Assembly (NCBI RefSeq): GCF_003939025.1
Contig: NZ_RQIH01000011.1
Coordinates: 62,001 to 126,000 of the forward strand
DNA from: Rhizobium sophoriradicis
Lineage (GTDB): Bacteria; Pseudomonadota; Alphaproteobacteria; Rhizobiales; Rhizobiaceae
Reading direction: 5' to 3'
DNA: 64,000 nucleotides
Under the pieces are notes generated by a model, which saw nothing but the letters and a program-made list of their open reading frames with translations, was not told the DNA's origin and did no database searches. How positions within the stretch are numbered: the first letter of the stretch is position 1; the number at the start of each line of letters is the position of its first letter. Shown here one piece after another: positions 63,588 to 64,000 of this stretch. The translations under genes and the position numbers were made by a program.

Positions 63588-64000
63588 TCAGCCCACCTTG
63601 ATCCGCGGATCGACCACCGCATAGGCGAGATCGGTCAGAAGGTTGACGGCGATGACGCAGGCGCCGATCACCAGCGTCGAACCCATGATGACAGGATAGT
63701 CGCGGCCCTCCACCGCATCGACCATCAGCAGGCCCATGCCGGGCCAGTTGAAGACGCTTTCGATGAAGATCGCGCCGCCGATCGCAAGGCCGATGGTCGA
63801 GCCGATCAGCGTGATGACGGGCAGCAGCGCATTGCGCAGGGCGTGCTTGGTGATCACCCAGAATTCGAAGACGCCCTTGGCGCGCGCAGTGCGCACATAA
63901 TCCTGGTTCAAGACCTCGAGCATGGAAGCGCGCATATAGCGCATGATCAGCGCCGTCTGCGCGACGGCCAGCAATGTCGCGGGCAGGATAAGGTGATGGA
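63588..64000 (-). CDS. ABC transporter permease (DppB-like), partial at the right edge
   Basis: The C-terminal 137 residues of a DppB-type permease: [23 protein letters not shown] (EAA loop), then [23 protein letters not shown] and three further helices, ending VDPRIKVG. The frame continues open to base 64000 ([14 protein letters not shown]), so the gene runs off the window and no start can be chosen. The operon's solute-binding protein gene is expected beyond the edge. Confidence 0.9.
   Translation of the reverse strand, partial: HHLILPATLLAVAQTALIMRYMRASMLEVLNQDYVRTARAKGVFEFWVITKHALRNALLPVITLIGSTIGLAIGGAIFIESVFNWPGMGLLMVDAVEGRDYPVIMGSTLVIGACVIAVNLLTDLAYAVVDPRIKVG

Overview
The window looks like ordinary chromosome from a fast-growing rhizobium of the Rhizobium leguminosarum/etli type. 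The evidence is the high GC with strong G/C third positions, a PodJ-type polarity protein of about 1,250 residues, the conserved run murA - DUF2948 - hisD - UPF0262 - phosphatase - infA - maf - yacG - tRNA-Phe, and abundant rhizobial intergenic palindromes. I see no rRNA, CRISPR array, transposase, phage or symbiosis gene. Two tRNAs are present (Thr-GGT and Phe-GAA).

Layout. 1-9.2 kb: a periplasmic solute-binding protein, a TerB-like protein, a secreted nuclease-like protein beside an S24 repressor, a LuxR-type response regulator, DUF952-pyrD, a MATE exporter, a CAP-domain lipoprotein and a TPR-methyltransferase. 9.2-12.5 kb: two paralogous YitT-type membrane proteins enclosing a 55-residue protein and an Rrf2/AhpD pair; the first has a highly structured leader and the second shares an operator-like palindrome with the Rrf2 gene. 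12.5-19.2 kb: the Lhr-type helicase/PdeM repair pair, a transglycosylase lipoprotein, a reductase and a TauE/SafE-TIGR02186 pair. 19.7-24.5 kb: podJ and a Tag-like glycosylase. 24.6-30.3 kb: a beta-oxidation operon (acyl-CoA dehydrogenase, thiolase, fused hydratase/dehydrogenase) behind a 22-bp MerR/LiuR-like palindrome. 30.7-34.5 kb: a cold-shock protein, a MarR/GFA pair with twin operators, an NTF2-like protein, and a divergent MFS/TetR pair. 34.5-42.6 kb: a 1,167-residue SSF-transporter/hybrid histidine kinase, mscL, an aminotransferase, galE and a 3-hydroxyisobutyryl-CoA hydrolase-like gene. 42.8-48.7 kb: an MBL-fold hydrolase of atypical codon use, a UvrD-type helicase and several small proteins. 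48.7-54.7 kb: the murA-to-tRNA-Phe housekeeping block. 54.8-57.6 kb: a small AT-richer accessory stretch beside tRNA-Phe (glycosyltransferase, tiny membrane proteins, P-loop kinase-like protein). 57.7-64.0 kb: a TetR/RidA pair and a peptide-type ABC transporter operon that carries two different DHDPS-family aldolases and runs off the right edge.

The genes fall into small functional sets: local regulator/target pairs with visible palindromic operators (Rrf2, MarR, two TetR), a fatty-acid or acyl-CoA degradation operon under a probable MerR-family site, and a solute uptake-plus-aldolase catabolic operon. Two families of palindromic intergenic repeats are spread over the window; they lie between genes of several operons and in one case supply the stop codon of an ORF. 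No single spectacular new system stands out. The best candidates for follow-up are the structured leader of the first YitT gene, the double-aldolase ABC operon, the LiuR-like site, and the islet beside tRNA-Phe.
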